From the NCBI RefSeq assembly GCF_033343995.1, contig NZ_CP137573.1:124001-188000 (forward strand): 64,000 nt of DNA, given 5' to 3'. Made by a program: the position numbers and the translations under genes. Source of the DNA: Streptomyces sp. HUAS YS2. Lineage in GTDB: Bacteria > Actinomycetota > Actinomycetes > Streptomycetales > Streptomycetaceae. A model generated the notes under the pieces. The model saw only the letters and a program-made list of their open reading frames with translations, did no database searches and was not told the origin of the DNA. Below are positions 18,263 to 27,108 of the stretch, piece after piece (the first letter of the stretch is position 1; every line of letters starts with the position of its first letter).

Positions 18263-20635
18263 CTACGCGGGGTCGGGGTCCGGACTCGTGGAACGAACCT
18301 CCAGGCGCCACAGCGAGTAGCCGAAGCCGCTCGCCCGTTTGATGCCCTGCATCCGCACGTACCGGGCGGTCGCCGGGTCGAAGGTGAGCTCGTCCAGGCG
18401 GGCGCCGGCCGGCTTGCCCCGAACCGAGGCCACCGTCTTCCAATCAGCGGCGTCGTCGGAGACCTGAATGTCGTAGTCACGACCGGAAGCCGCCTCCCAG
18501 TCGAGCAGGACACGCCGGACGGTCTGCCGGGAACCGAGGTCCACCTGGATCCATTCGCCGTCGCGGTAGGCACTGGCCCACCGGGTCTTGCCGTCGCCGT
18601 CGGTGGCGTTCTCCGGCCCCAGGCTCGCCACCTCGGACGAGGAGGCCGTCGTCGGCCGGTGCAGTGCCAGGTCCGGGACCTCGAACACACGCATGCTCCA
18701 CAGGGCGTACCCGTCCTGCTTCGTACCCGCCTGCGTACCGACGAGCCGTACGTGCCGTGCCGTGACCGGCTCGAACGTCAGGGTGTCGACTCCCGCGGAT
18801 CCGCGGCCGGTTCGGCTCGCGACGGTGGTCCAGTGCTCGCCGTCGCGTGACACCTGGATCTCGTACGAGCGCCCGTGGGCGAGCGCCCAGTCCAACTCGA
18901 CGTTGCTGATCGCCACCGGCTTGCCGAGGTCGACCCGCAGCCATGCCTCGTCTCCTGGGCCACTGGCCCATGTCGTGGTGCGCACCCCGTCGAAGGCGGC
19001 GTCCGCGTCACCGGCGGAGGCAGTCGCCTCCTTGCCCAGGCTCACCTCTCCGGACGCCGACGCGGCAAGCGTGGTGGAGACCTTCGTCAGTCCGGTGCCC
19101 ACGCCGAGCTTGCGGACCGTGTCCAGGAAGGTGCTGTACGGCACGCCGGCCTTGGCTCCGCTCCACATCTTCTGCGCGAGCGTGCCGAACGTGGGCTCGA
19201 CCAGGCCGTGCACGTCCAGCTCCGAGTAGTCGGCCTCGGTCAGGTCGTTCCAAACCGCCGACATGGCTCCGAGCAACTGCGGGTCACCGGGGGCCACGCT
19301 CTGCCCGCCGGGGAAGACATGCGGCTCCCACTGGTCGTAGAGGTACTTACCGTCCAGCCCGCGGCCGTGGTAGTAGCCCGCGAACGGGACTATGTAGAGC
19401 AGGGCGTCATTGGTGTTGATGAAGGAGTAGCCGTCCCGCTTGAGCGCCTGCGGCCCGTACCAGCCGTTGTTCCAGCTGTTCATGGTCACGTCGCGGTCGT
19501 AGCCGTCACTGCTGGCCGCCATGACCGACAGGCTGCCCCAGGCCCGCGGCTGCTTGCCGAGCGCACGGATGTGCGCGGCCATCTCGTTGAAGTAGCCCTT
19601 GTAGCGGGGCTTGTCAACGGTGTACTCGTCGGCGCCGAAGTGCACGTCGGGGCTACGGAACCAGGGCACGAACTCGTCGAACACCGACTTCATGAACGCG
19701 GTGGTCTCCGGCTTGGAGAGATCGAGGTGGTCGGAGTCGCCGTTGTTGAGTCCGAGCGACGGGCGGAAGCGGATGAACGCGAGTGAGTGGGCAGGCGCGT
19801 CGATCTCGGGGATGATCGTGACGCCGTTCGCGGCAGCGGTGTTCTCGAAGGAGTCCCAGTCGGCACGGTCGTAGGCCCCGTCCCGGGAAGCGAGCCCGGC
19901 CAGTTCGGGGTTGTCGGTCTTGAGCCGGAAGCCGGCCTGGACTTCGCTCCAGGGCTTGCCGCCCTTGAAACCGTTGTCGTTGAGGTGCAGTTGCAGCTGG
20001 TTGAGCTTGAACCAGCCCATCACCCGCAGGTAGTCGCGGATGTAGTCGGGGGTGAAGAACCGCCGGCCGACGTCCAGCATGAAGCCGCGCACCTTGTAGT
20101 TGGGCCAGTCCACGGCCGTGCCCACGGGGACGGAATCCCGGCCGTCGTCGAGCAGCAGGATCTGCAGGAGGCTGCGCGTGCCGTAGTAGACACCCTTCTC
20201 GGTCGGCGCGGTGATCGTCACGTTGCGGTCGGTGGCCGTGAGGGTGTAGCCCTCCTCGGCGTAGCGGGCGCCACCCGCAGCGTCGGGGAGGGAGGGATCG
20301 ATCGACAGGACGATGTCGCCGTCCTGCGGGATCCGGGGGGAGACGTCCAGCTGGTGCCCTGTCACCTGTGCGATATCGGCGGCGAGTTGCTCGCCCTGGT
20401 CGTCGAGTTCGTCGGCCTGCTTCTTGGCCAGCACGATCCGGCTGTGCTTGCGCAGCTCGAACGAGCCCGTTCCGCCCTTCCACTGCTGAAGGGCGGGCAC
20501 CACGGTGGGCCGGGCGTTGATTTCGGTGTTCGCGGGGACGAGTTCGGCAGCTGCGGACGGTACGGCCAGCAAAGGCACCAACAACCCGAGTGCCATGCCT
20601 CTGGCCAGCCGAGCGGCATGTCGTTTTATGCGCAC
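18263..20635 (-). CDS. Secreted GH20 beta-N-acetylhexosaminidase with two discoidin domains
   Basis: A 790-residue exported enzyme. The GTG at 20635 is preferred because aaaggtgg lies at ideal distance and the resulting N-terminus is a signal peptide (basic RIKRHAARLARG, then a hydrophobic stretch). An N-terminal GH20b-like domain leads into the (beta/alpha)8 barrel (VRGFMLDVGRRFFTPDYIR). The catalytic Asp-Glu pair is in HFGADEYTV (about residue 334). Two F5/8-type C modules follow (about 525-650 and 657-785). It would release terminal GlcNAc/GalNAc from chitin, glycoprotein or glycosaminoglycan chains. It is probably DasR-controlled. Confidence 0.9.
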   Translation of the reverse strand: MRIKRHAARLARGMALGLLVPLLAVPSAAAELVPANTEINARPTVVPALQQWKGGTGSFELRKHSRIVLAKKQADELDDQGEQLAADIAQVTGHQLDVSPRIPQDGDIVLSIDPSLPDAAGGARYAEEGYTLTATDRNVTITAPTEKGVYYGTRSLLQILLLDDGRDSVPVGTAVDWPNYKVRGFMLDVGRRFFTPDYIRDYLRVMGWFKLNQLQLHLNDNGFKGGKPWSEVQAGFRLKTDNPELAGLASRDGAYDRADWDSFENTAAANGVTIIPEIDAPAHSLAFIRFRPSLGLNNGDSDHLDLSKPETTAFMKSVFDEFVPWFRSPDVHFGADEYTVDKPRYKGYFNEMAAHIRALGKQPRAWGSLSVMAASSDGYDRDVTMNSWNNGWYGPQALKRDGYSFINTNDALLYIVPFAGYYHGRGLDGKYLYDQWEPHVFPGGQSVAPGDPQLLGAMSAVWNDLTEADYSELDVHGLVEPTFGTLAQKMWSGAKAGVPYSTFLDTVRKLGVGTGLTKVSTTLAASASGEVSLGKEATASAGDADAAFDGVRTTTWASGPGDEAWLRVDLGKPVAISNVELDWALAHGRSYEIQVSRDGEHWTTVASRTGRGSAGVDTLTFEPVTARHVRLVGTQAGTKQDGYALWSMRVFEVPDLALHRPTTASSSEVASLGPENATDGDGKTRWASAYRDGEWIQVDLGSRQTVRRVLLDWEAASGRDYDIQVSDDAADWKTVASVRGKPAGARLDELTFDPATARYVRMQGIKRASGFGYSLWRLEVRSTSPDPDPA

Positions 20636-21107
20636 TCCAACCACCTTTCGAGCGGGATTGAAGAACGTATACCCGAGATTCACGCAGCGGTCTAGACCAC
20701 TTGGTCTAGACCTCAACGTAACCGGTGTCGGGGATTCCGACCCCGCCGGCGGAGGTGTGGACGCCCCGTCGGATGACGATCCCCCTGGTCATCCGACGTT
20801 CCGCGCTTGCGCCGTGACGGCGCGTCGGCACGTTCGGCGTCGGGTCAAGGGTCTGCCAATTCGGCTCACAGATCGGCGACGTCACGATGTCGGTACTGCG
20901 CACGGCCTCCGCTGGCGAACACCCCGCGCGAACACAGGATTCGGACCGGCAACACACGGGATCACTGGATCGATGGGTTCAACAGCTCCGGAGGCGGGTA
21001 CCGGAGCCGAGGACCCCGAAGCCAGCTTGCATGCCCCTCGCGGGCTTGGGCCCTCGGCCTGGGGGACTCGCCGCCCCTGGGAGGCTGACGGCGAGCACGG
21101 CGAGTCC
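20636..21107. other. Gap upstream of the GH20 gene
   Basis: Holds the GH20 promoter with the double dre-like site (20686-20715). The rest, up to the stop of the flavin monooxygenase at 21108, contains no convincing gene or strong repeat. Confidence 0.5.
20686..20715. promoter_or_regulatory. Double DasR (dre) operator
   Basis: Two perfect GGTCTAGACC palindromes at 20689-20698 and 20703-20712, centres 14 bases apart. Their flanks (AGC-core-ACT and CTT-core-TCA) are close to the 16-base dre consensus known for the GntR regulator DasR. They lie about 50-80 bases upstream of the GH20 start. DasR represses amino-sugar and chitin genes in Streptomyces until glucosamine-6-phosphate releases it, which fits a hexosaminidase. 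Confidence 0.8.
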
Positions 21108-22298
21108 TCAGTACGTCTTCAGCGCGATCGCGTTGGCGGCCTTGTGGATGGGCTCGATCGCCTTGGCCATGATGCGGTCCTTGCCGGGCATCCGGTTGAG
21201 CAGCCCCAGCATCATCATCGAGATCCGCACCTGCCCCTTGGTGCGCATCACCATCCGCTTGATGTTCGCCGGGCCGAGGTCCTGGTTGGCCTGTACGAAC
21301 GGGCGCATCGCGCGCTCGTACCCGGCGAAACCTGCGGCATGGTCCCCTGCCGCGGCGGCCAGTTCGCCCGCCAGCACGTACGCCCCGACCAGCGCCAGAC
21401 TCGTGCCCTGGCCGGAGGCGGGCGAGGCACAGTACGCGGCGTCACCCACCAGCACGACCCGGTTCGTCGACCAACGCTCCATGTGCACCTGCGACAGCGA
21501 GTCGAAGTAGAAGTCCTCGGCAACTCTGGCGGCTTCGAGCAGGCGCGGTACTTCCCAGCCCTCCCCGGCGTACGCGTCGGCGAGCAACCCCTGCTGCGCG
21601 GCGCGGTCGTGCCGGTCGTAGGACAGTGACTCCGAAGCGAACAGGAACATGGCCTTGGCCGTCGTCTCGCCCGCGGTGCTGTACGTCAGCGCGGTACGGC
21701 CCGGCCCGACGTACGTCAACTCCTCGCGGTCAAGTCCGAGGTGGTTGGGAACGGTGGAGATCGACACGTAGTAGCCGAGGTCGCGCACGTACTGATCCTC
21801 CGAACCGAAGGCCAGCGCCCGGGTGTTGGAGTGCAGCCCGTCCGCGCCGACGATCAGGTCGTACGTGCCGGTGCGCCCGGAGGCGAACACCACGTCCACA
21901 CCTTCGGCCTGCTGGGACAGCTTCTCGATCGAGTCGTCGAAGAGGTACGTCACGCCCTCGCGGCTCGCCTCGTACAGCAGTGTGGTCAGGTCGCCTCGCA
22001 TCAGCTCCGCGTCACCGTGCTGCCGGCCACCGAACGTGTCACCGTCCATGGCGGCCACACGCTTGCCGTTCGCGTCGACGACCGAGCCGGCACGCACATC
22101 GGTACGGGCCGCACGGACCCCGTCCCTCAGGCCCATGCGCTCGACGACCTCCAGCGCGGCACCCCGGATGTCGACCTTGTAGCCGCCCGGGCGCACGGCC
22201 GGGGCCCGCTCGACGACGGTCACGATGTAGCCGTGGCGACGCAGCCAGTAGGCGAGGGTGGTACCGGCGACACTTGCTCCGGAGATCAGGACGTTCAT
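21108..22298 (-). CDS. FAD-dependent monooxygenase (TetX/PHBH type)
   Basis: A 396-residue class A flavin monooxygenase. It opens with VLISGASVAGTTLAYWLRR and carries the DG motif VGADGLHSNTRAL (about residue 163) and the second FAD motif VGDAAYCASPASGQG (about 283). It is a paralogue of the enzyme at 7837-9126, sharing the GAS(I/V)AG opening and the VGAYVLAGEL helix. The ATG follows aaggagcgcacg at ideal spacing. It stands alone; an inverted repeat 29-59 bases upstream of the start suggests its own repressor. The substrate is unknown; detoxification of aromatics or antibiotics is possible. Confidence 0.87.
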   Translation of the reverse strand: MNVLISGASVAGTTLAYWLRRHGYIVTVVERAPAVRPGGYKVDIRGAALEVVERMGLRDGVRAARTDVRAGSVVDANGKRVAAMDGDTFGGRQHGDAELMRGDLTTLLYEASREGVTYLFDDSIEKLSQQAEGVDVVFASGRTGTYDLIVGADGLHSNTRALAFGSEDQYVRDLGYYVSISTVPNHLGLDREELTYVGPGRTALTYSTAGETTAKAMFLFASESLSYDRHDRAAQQGLLADAYAGEGWEVPRLLEAARVAEDFYFDSLSQVHMERWSTNRVVLVGDAAYCASPASGQGTSLALVGAYVLAGELAAAAGDHAAGFAGYERAMRPFVQANQDLGPANIKRMVMRTKGQVRISMMMLGLLNRMPGKDRIMAKAIEPIHKAANAIALKTY

Positions 22299-22784
22299 CG
22301 TGCGCTCCTTCGATCGGGCTGATGAACGAGACTATACATGCGTATAGGACGCTCGTACAAGACACTTGTTTAAGATGGGTGCGACTCCAGTTCTGCCCAC
22401 ACCGCCCCGCCCGGCTTCGCGGGCGGGCGACCACGTCCCACTCGGTGGCGAGCCGACGGCCAGGAGCAGCCCGGGGCCCGAATCGACGTTGGGGGACGGG
22501 ACTTGGGCATCAATGGGGAGCCTGGCCGCAGAGTGGCCGTGAAGGGCGGCTCGACCGTGGCCGCGCAGGACGGATGCCATGCGACCGCACCCGACGAGAT
22601 GGGCGCCGTCACGGCCGGGTCGAAGCCCGCGAGTTCTTCGGCCAGGGCGCCGCACGCGATCTCGCCGCGAAGGCAAGGATGCCCATCGCAACCGGGGCGC
22701 CGCGAGCGACTGCATCCTTTGGCCTACCGTGTTCTCGACCCTGCGTAGGACGATCTTGCGGCACCGCCGCGAGAGGGTTGATCC
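22299..22784. other. Gap between divergent genes
   Basis: Contains the operator-like repeat at 22327-22357 and a GC-rich hairpin with eight-base arms CCCGCCCG (22406-22413) and CGGGCGGG (22420-22427) around a six-base loop. The hairpin lies between divergent genes, so its purpose is unclear. The minus-strand frame across this region has no recognisable features and is not called. Confidence 0.4.
22327..22357. promoter_or_regulatory. Nested inverted repeat, candidate operator
   Basis: CTATAC and GTATAG arms (22333-22348) around four bases, flanked by outer arms ACGAG (22327-22331) and CTCGT (22353-22357). It lies just upstream of the monooxygenase start at 22298. AT-rich symmetry is rare in this DNA, which makes a repressor site likely. 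Confidence 0.5.
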
Positions 22785-23012
22785 GTGCGAGCAACCATCG
22801 GATACACCGTTGAAAGCATCGGCTACGTCGTAGGAGCCCAGGGGCTTGTCAGCTTCGCTTCGCAGACGCTCTTCGGCACGGAGTGGGGCTGGATGCACAA
22901 GGTCGTCGACCTTCCGTCCATCGCCTACCTCGGCATCGTCGTCGCGGGTCTGGCGCTCATCGTCGGCGGGGTGAAGACGCGAAAAGCAGCCGAGCGCCAT
23001 GGAGTTGCCTGA
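22785..23012 (+). CDS. Small two-helix membrane protein
   Basis: A 75-residue protein with a GTG start preceded by gagaggg. Hydrophobic stretches lie at about residues 7-27 and 44-62 (IAYLGIVVAGLALIVGGV), followed by a basic tail (KTRKAAERHG). No family recognised. It is convergent with the TetR gene, with about 290 bases between their ends in which I see nothing. Confidence 0.6.
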   Translation: MRATIGYTVESIGYVVGAQGLVSFASQTLFGTEWGWMHKVVDLPSIAYLGIVVAGLALIVGGVKTRKAAERHGVA

Positions 23013-23304
23013 CCGGCGGGCCTTGCGCCCCGGGACCTCCCCCGTGTCATGGCGGTCGAAGCCGGCCGCCGCGCGGCCCGTGCCCCCGGCGGGCGGCCTT
23101 GTGGTGGCTCCGGTCCGGGCCGGTCGCCGGACGGCGCCGAGCTCGCCGCTCGTCACGGGCCCGGTGGAGGGTGGCGCGGCCCCAGTACCCAACATCACGG
23201 CGCTCTGCGCCGCCCTCACCCGAGAGCCTCGGTCGACTCGGTTCGGTGAACCACTGGATCCGGGGGCGGGGCAGGCGGTGCGGCGTGCGAGCTGGACGCT
23301 CAGG

Positions 23305-23901
23305 TCACGACACGGGGCGCAGGGCGCCGGCGATGACGGTGGTCACCATCTTTCGGACGGCGACCGTCCGCGGCGGGGCGCTCGCCCGGTCGGCGAAAAG
23401 CAGGTGACCGGCCCCGACGAGGGTGGGGGCGAGCGTGTCGATGTCGGCGTCGCCGGCCAGGCGCCCCAACTCTCGTTCGGCGGTGAGGTACGTGGCGATC
23501 ATGGTGGTGCCTTGCACGGCCAGCGGGATGCCGGTCAGGCCGGCCTCGCGCAGTCGGGCGCGAAGGCCGTCGCGGAAGGTGATGAGCGCGATGACGGACA
23601 CCGTGACGGGCCCGAACAGGTCCTGCAGCGCCTCGGCGAGGTTGTCGACCACGTTCCCCGTACCGGCGGCGGCGCGCAGAGTCGTGGTTCGGCCCTCGAT
23701 GCCGCGGATGCGGTCGAGGACGAGTTCCGCCAGGAAGGCGTCGAAGTCGGCGAAGTGCCGGTGCAGCACGCCCTTGGCGCAGTTCGCCTCCTCCGTGACC
23801 GCCCGGCTGGTCAGCGCGTCGGGCCCGTCCCTGAGCAGGACGCGCTCGGCGGCCTCGAACAACTGGCCGCGCACGTTATGGATGTGTACCCCTGACGGCA
23901 T
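23305..23901 (-). CDS. TetR/AcrR family regulator
   Basis: A 198-residue repressor-type protein with an N-terminal TetR helix-turn-helix (about residues 10-55: LFEAAERVLLRDGPDALTSR, ending in GVLHRHFADFDAFL) and a helical ligand-binding rest. The ATG at 23901 is preferred over 23934 because ggagaggaag lies directly before it. It is divergent from the methyltransferase at 23963. The tandem inverted repeats in the gap are its likely operators, implying control of itself and of the methyltransferase. Confidence 0.85.
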   Translation of the reverse strand: MPSGVHIHNVRGQLFEAAERVLLRDGPDALTSRAVTEEANCAKGVLHRHFADFDAFLAELVLDRIRGIEGRTTTLRAAAGTGNVVDNLAEALQDLFGPVTVSVIALITFRDGLRARLREAGLTGIPLAVQGTTMIATYLTAERELGRLAGDADIDTLAPTLVGAGHLLFADRASAPPRTVAVRKMVTTVIAGALRPVS

Positions 23902-23935
23902 TTTCTTCCTCTCCGTGCCGGCCGCACTTAACAAG

Positions 23936-23971
23936 TGGGCGTGCGCCCATTAGTGTGGGCGCATGCCCACA
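23936..23971. promoter_or_regulatory. Tandem inverted repeats, TetR operator candidates
   Basis: TGGGCGTGCGCCCA (23936-23949) and TGTGGGCGCATGCCCACA (23954-23971) lie side by side between the TetR gene and the methyltransferase. The second overlaps the methyltransferase ATG at 23963, so a bound repressor would also block translation start or a leaderless transcript. Confidence 0.6.
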
Positions 23972-24793
23972 TTATCGCAGGGACAGTCGAACGAGTCCGG
24001 ACCCGAACCCCACCGCCACCGGCAGACCGCCGAGTCGTTCGGCGTGGACGCCGAACGCTACGACCGTGCCCGACCGCCGTATCCCGAGGCCCTGGTGGAC
24101 CGGATCGTCGCAGCAAGCCCCGGTCGGCACGTCCTCGACGTCGGAGCCGGCACCGGCATCGAGGCCCGACAGTTCCAGGCGGCCGGCTGCACGGTGCTCG
24201 GTGTCGAGCCCGACGAACGGATGGCCGCCTTCGCGCGACGCACCCATGTCGAGGTCGAGGTCGCCAGGTTCGAGGATTGGCAGCCGGCCGGACGACACTT
24301 CGACGCGGTCATCGCCGGCACCGCCTGGCACTGGGTGGACCCCGTCGCCGGCGCGGCCAAGGCCGCCCAGGTCCTCAGGCCCGGCGGCCGGCTCGCCCCC
24401 TTCCACCACGTCCCCCAACTCCCGGCCGAAGTGATCGACGCCCTCGCCGAAACACTCCGGCGCCTCGCCCCCGACTCCCCGTTCGACCCCGGCCTGCTGA
24501 GAGGACCGGCCGTGGACGCGTACCAGCCACTGTTCGCGAGAATCACCGACGGGATCCGGCAGACGGGCAGGTTCAGCGAGCCGGAACAGTGGCGCTTCGC
24601 ATGGGAGCGCACCTACTCCCGGGAGGAGTGGCTCGATCAGCTCCCCACCTTCGGAGGCCTCACCCAACTTCCCGCCGAGACCATGGCGGAGGTCCTGGAC
24701 AGCGTCGGGACCGCGATCGACATGCTGGGCGGCCACGCCACCATGCCCTACACATCCGTCGTGATCACCTCGACCCGCTCCCCTGCGGCCTGA
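23963..24793 (+). CDS. Class I SAM-dependent methyltransferase
   Basis: A 276-residue methyltransferase. Motif I is VLDVGAGTGIEARQF (about residue 58) followed by VLGVEPDERM, and post-motif features are AGTAWHWVDP and LRPGGRLAPFHH. The HWVD after motif II is typical of the type 11 group related to UbiE/trans-aconitate methyltransferases. The ATG at 23963 falls inside an inverted repeat and has no good ribosome site upstream, suggesting a leaderless message or a later start. It is divergent from a TetR regulator that probably controls it. The substrate is unknown. Confidence 0.85.
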   Translation: MPTLSQGQSNESGPEPHRHRQTAESFGVDAERYDRARPPYPEALVDRIVAASPGRHVLDVGAGTGIEARQFQAAGCTVLGVEPDERMAAFARRTHVEVEVARFEDWQPAGRHFDAVIAGTAWHWVDPVAGAAKAAQVLRPGGRLAPFHHVPQLPAEVIDALAETLRRLAPDSPFDPGLLRGPAVDAYQPLFARITDGIRQTGRFSEPEQWRFAWERTYSREEWLDQLPTFGGLTQLPAETMAEVLDSVGTAIDMLGGHATMPYTSVVITSTRSPAA

Positions 24794-24804
24794 CCGCCGC
24801 AGAC

Positions 24805-24880
24805 GCCGGGCGTCGCCGGGCGTCGGTCACCGGGCGTCGCCGGGCGTCGGTCGCCGGGCGTCGGTCGCCGGGCGTCGCCG
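24805..24880. repeat. Short tandem repeat of about 10-14 bases
   Basis: Six copies of CCGGGCGTC, separated by G, GGTC or similar short spacers, fill the gap between the convergent methyltransferase (ends 24793) and the gene ending at 25022. Copy number may vary between strains by slippage. The sequence can fold but shows no dominant hairpin. Confidence 0.7.
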
Positions 24881-25021
24881 AACCGAGCAGACCGGCGTGC
24901 CCGGCGAGGGCCGCGGCCGGACCGCCTGGCCGTGCGCTGACGTTGCGGACGGGATGGAGTCCGCCGGGATGCGCCAGCTGGGATCAGGACGGACGGCAAA
25001 GCCGAAGCGGCCGCGTATCGC

Positions 25022-26062
25022 TCAGTTCTCCCAGTCCTCGTCGTCGCCGCCGCGCATTGTGCGCCACCCCTCGAGGTCTTGCAGCGCCTTCCGCGCCAAC
25101 TGGGCGTACTGCACCGGGCATTCCCACAGCTCACGGGCGGAGAGTTCGGCGGGCACGGGAGTGTCGGGGTGGTCCTCGGGCGCGTACAGGTGGACCACGG
25201 CGAGGTAGCGGGACTGGACGGTGGAGTCGGCGGTGGACCAGGGGTGCTGCGGGTGGTCGCAGGAGACGTCCAGGTCGATGGTCGCGAGCGCGGTGGCCAG
25301 GTCGCGCGCGAAGGAGGGCGGCAGGCCCTCGTACGTCTGGGCGATGCCCATCCACAGGCACAGGAACAGGCCGATCCGTTCCTCGTCGCGTACCTGCCCG
25401 GCGAGCCAGCGGCGGGCGGACCACAGGGCCACCGGGCCGGTGTTGTTCTCCCAAGTACGGCGGATCGCGTCCTGCATGGCGACGAGGTCGAGGCGCCCGT
25501 CGTCGCCGACGAACTGCGCGTCCAGATGGGAGACGTCGACGGTACCGAAGAGCTCCTGGCTCGCCTCGCGCAGCTGGCCCGCAGCCTCATCGGCGAGGTC
25601 CGCGAGGAACCCCTCGCAGTCGAACACCGCCACCTCTGCCTCGTCGAGATCGTAGTCCTCTGCGAAGGCGGCCCGTCCGGCCTCGGTCAGCATGCTGACC
25701 CCGGCCTCGACCTGGTACTCAGAGTCCAGCTGCGAGGGATGGCTATCGACCGGGCAGGTGCAGTTGGACCGGTCCAACTGCACACGAATCCCGTCCAGGA
25801 CCTGTACGTACGACGCGAACAGGGACTTGCTGAAGACCCGTGCGGAGACGTACCAGCAGGTCGCGTGCAGGAGGATCGTGTAGCCGGCCCGCTCCCGGCG
25901 GCCCTCCGAGGTGGCGTCGCGACCGAGCGCGTGGGCCGCGTCGTCGGCAAGGACCGCAAGGGTCGATTCGGGATCCGTGCTGGGGTAGTCGCAGACGATC
26001 CCGGACAGGTCGGAGATCAGTTCGCGGTGGTCGGCAGGCAGAGTGGGCGTCACTTCAGTCAC
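25022..26062 (-). CDS. Large hypothetical cytoplasmic protein
   Basis: A 346-residue acidic protein without signal peptide or membrane spans. A cluster of Cys and His residues (SNCTCPVDSHPSQ, about residues 99-111) could bind a metal, and there is another Cys-His pair near the C-terminal third (DVSCDHPQHPW). The rest is helical with many Trp and Glu. Codon use favours this strand over the long antisense frame at 25079-26200. No family recognised and no operon partner. Confidence 0.7.
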   Translation of the reverse strand: MTEVTPTLPADHRELISDLSGIVCDYPSTDPESTLAVLADDAAHALGRDATSEGRRERAGYTILLHATCWYVSARVFSKSLFASYVQVLDGIRVQLDRSNCTCPVDSHPSQLDSEYQVEAGVSMLTEAGRAAFAEDYDLDEAEVAVFDCEGFLADLADEAAGQLREASQELFGTVDVSHLDAQFVGDDGRLDLVAMQDAIRRTWENNTGPVALWSARRWLAGQVRDEERIGLFLCLWMGIAQTYEGLPPSFARDLATALATIDLDVSCDHPQHPWSTADSTVQSRYLAVVHLYAPEDHPDTPVPAELSARELWECPVQYAQLARKALQDLEGWRTMRGGDDEDWEN

Positions 26063-26350
26063 ATCCGTAACCGACGATTGCGCAGATCGGACGGTTCCCC
26101 GAGTTCCCGCGAGTTCCCCCGGGGCGCCTGGGCGCTGGTCCGGCCGGCCCCCTCACCACCAACACATCTTTGGACGCGCCCCGCTCTCCGAGGCAGATGA
26201 AGCAGAGCTGGCGATCGGCCACAGCGGCGCAGAGTGGAAACCTGCAGGGCTTGCTCGGCCTGGCGGAGCGCGGCGTCCTCCGTGATCCACGCCCATGCCT
26301 GATGTAATAATCGCCCTGAAGGTACGCCCATTACCTACTCGGGGGGAATC

Positions 26351-27019
26351 TTGCCTTTCACACACACGTCCCAGGCCGCACGAGCATGGGTCCATGGTTG
26401 GGCCGTTTCACGCAGTGCATCCGAACCCGCGCCCCGTTCCTGGGGTTTCACCATCGATGTCGGCCTGCCTGGACACGTAATGCGGCACGTCCTGCACTCG
26501 GCGGACGAAGCGACCGTCCGCAAGGTCATGGAGCACGTCACCGCGCCTGGTGTCTGGTTGAAGTCATTCGTCCCACCGGAAACGCTTGAGCCCTGGCTCG
26601 CCCCCGGCTGGCACCTCGCCGGCGGAATCGGCTACCTGATGACCGCCTCGGTGCCCACGGCCCACGCCCAAGCCCCGGCCGAAACGCCCGACGGTTACGT
26701 CCTGAGTACTTGGACGCGTGCCAGTGTCACCCGCGCCTTGGTGCGCACAGCCGACGGCGCGTTCGCCGCGCGGGGCCAGGTCGCCGTCACCGGCCTAGGC
26801 GCCGTCGTCGACCAGGTGGAGACCGATCCGGCCCACCAACGGCGCGGCCTGGGACGCCTGGTGATGCGCAGCCTCACCGCCGCTGCCGCGGAGCAGGGTG
26901 CCACGGCAGGCGTTCTGGGCGCGACGGCGGAAGGCCGAGCCCTGTACGAGACGATGGGATGGCGCACACTGGCCCCGCTCACGGGCGCCATGCGGGGCCC
27001 GGACCCGTCCGACACCTGA
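26351..27019 (+). CDS. GNAT family N-acetyltransferase
   Basis: A 222-residue protein whose C-terminal half is a GNAT domain. The acetyl-CoA loop is QRRGLGRLVMRSL (about residues 162-174), preceded by the strand VVDQVETDPAH and followed by a final strand and helix (ALYETMGWRTL). The N-terminal half is less conserved and may select the acceptor. A TTG start at 26351 after gggggga is used; no ATG fits better. The acceptor is unknown. The 288-base gap upstream holds no gene I can support. Confidence 0.8.
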   Translation: MPFTHTSQAARAWVHGWAVSRSASEPAPRSWGFTIDVGLPGHVMRHVLHSADEATVRKVMEHVTAPGVWLKSFVPPETLEPWLAPGWHLAGGIGYLMTASVPTAHAQAPAETPDGYVLSTWTRASVTRALVRTADGAFAARGQVAVTGLGAVVDQVETDPAHQRRGLGRLVMRSLTAAAAEQGATAGVLGATAEGRALYETMGWRTLAPLTGAMRGPDPSDT

Positions 27020-27108
27020 GCAGACACCAAACCCCACCATCAGCCATGAGGCGCCTCTCACACTCAGGCACTGCCCGACATCTGCCATGCAGCCAATTCG
27101 GGCGATCT

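Noticed and set aside
7837..22298. Two flavin monooxygenases, SDRs and methyltransferases considered as a secondary-metabolite cluster
   Set aside because: They are scattered, separately regulated and there is no synthase, carrier protein or terpene enzyme in the window.
22406..22427. GC-rich hairpin considered as a terminator
   Set aside because: It lies between divergent gene starts rather than behind a gene, so no transcript would need to end there; left as a note only.
22332..23219. Minus-strand open frame of 295 codons
   Set aside because: Overlaps the small membrane gene at 22785 and has irregular, Arg/Pro-rich composition with no family features.
24805..24880. Tandem repeat considered as a CRISPR array
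   Set aside because: Units are only 10-14 bases with no unique spacers and no cas genes nearby.
25079..26200. Plus-strand open frame of 373 codons
   Set aside because: Antisense to the 346-residue gene at 25022-26062, whose amino acid composition is far more protein-like.
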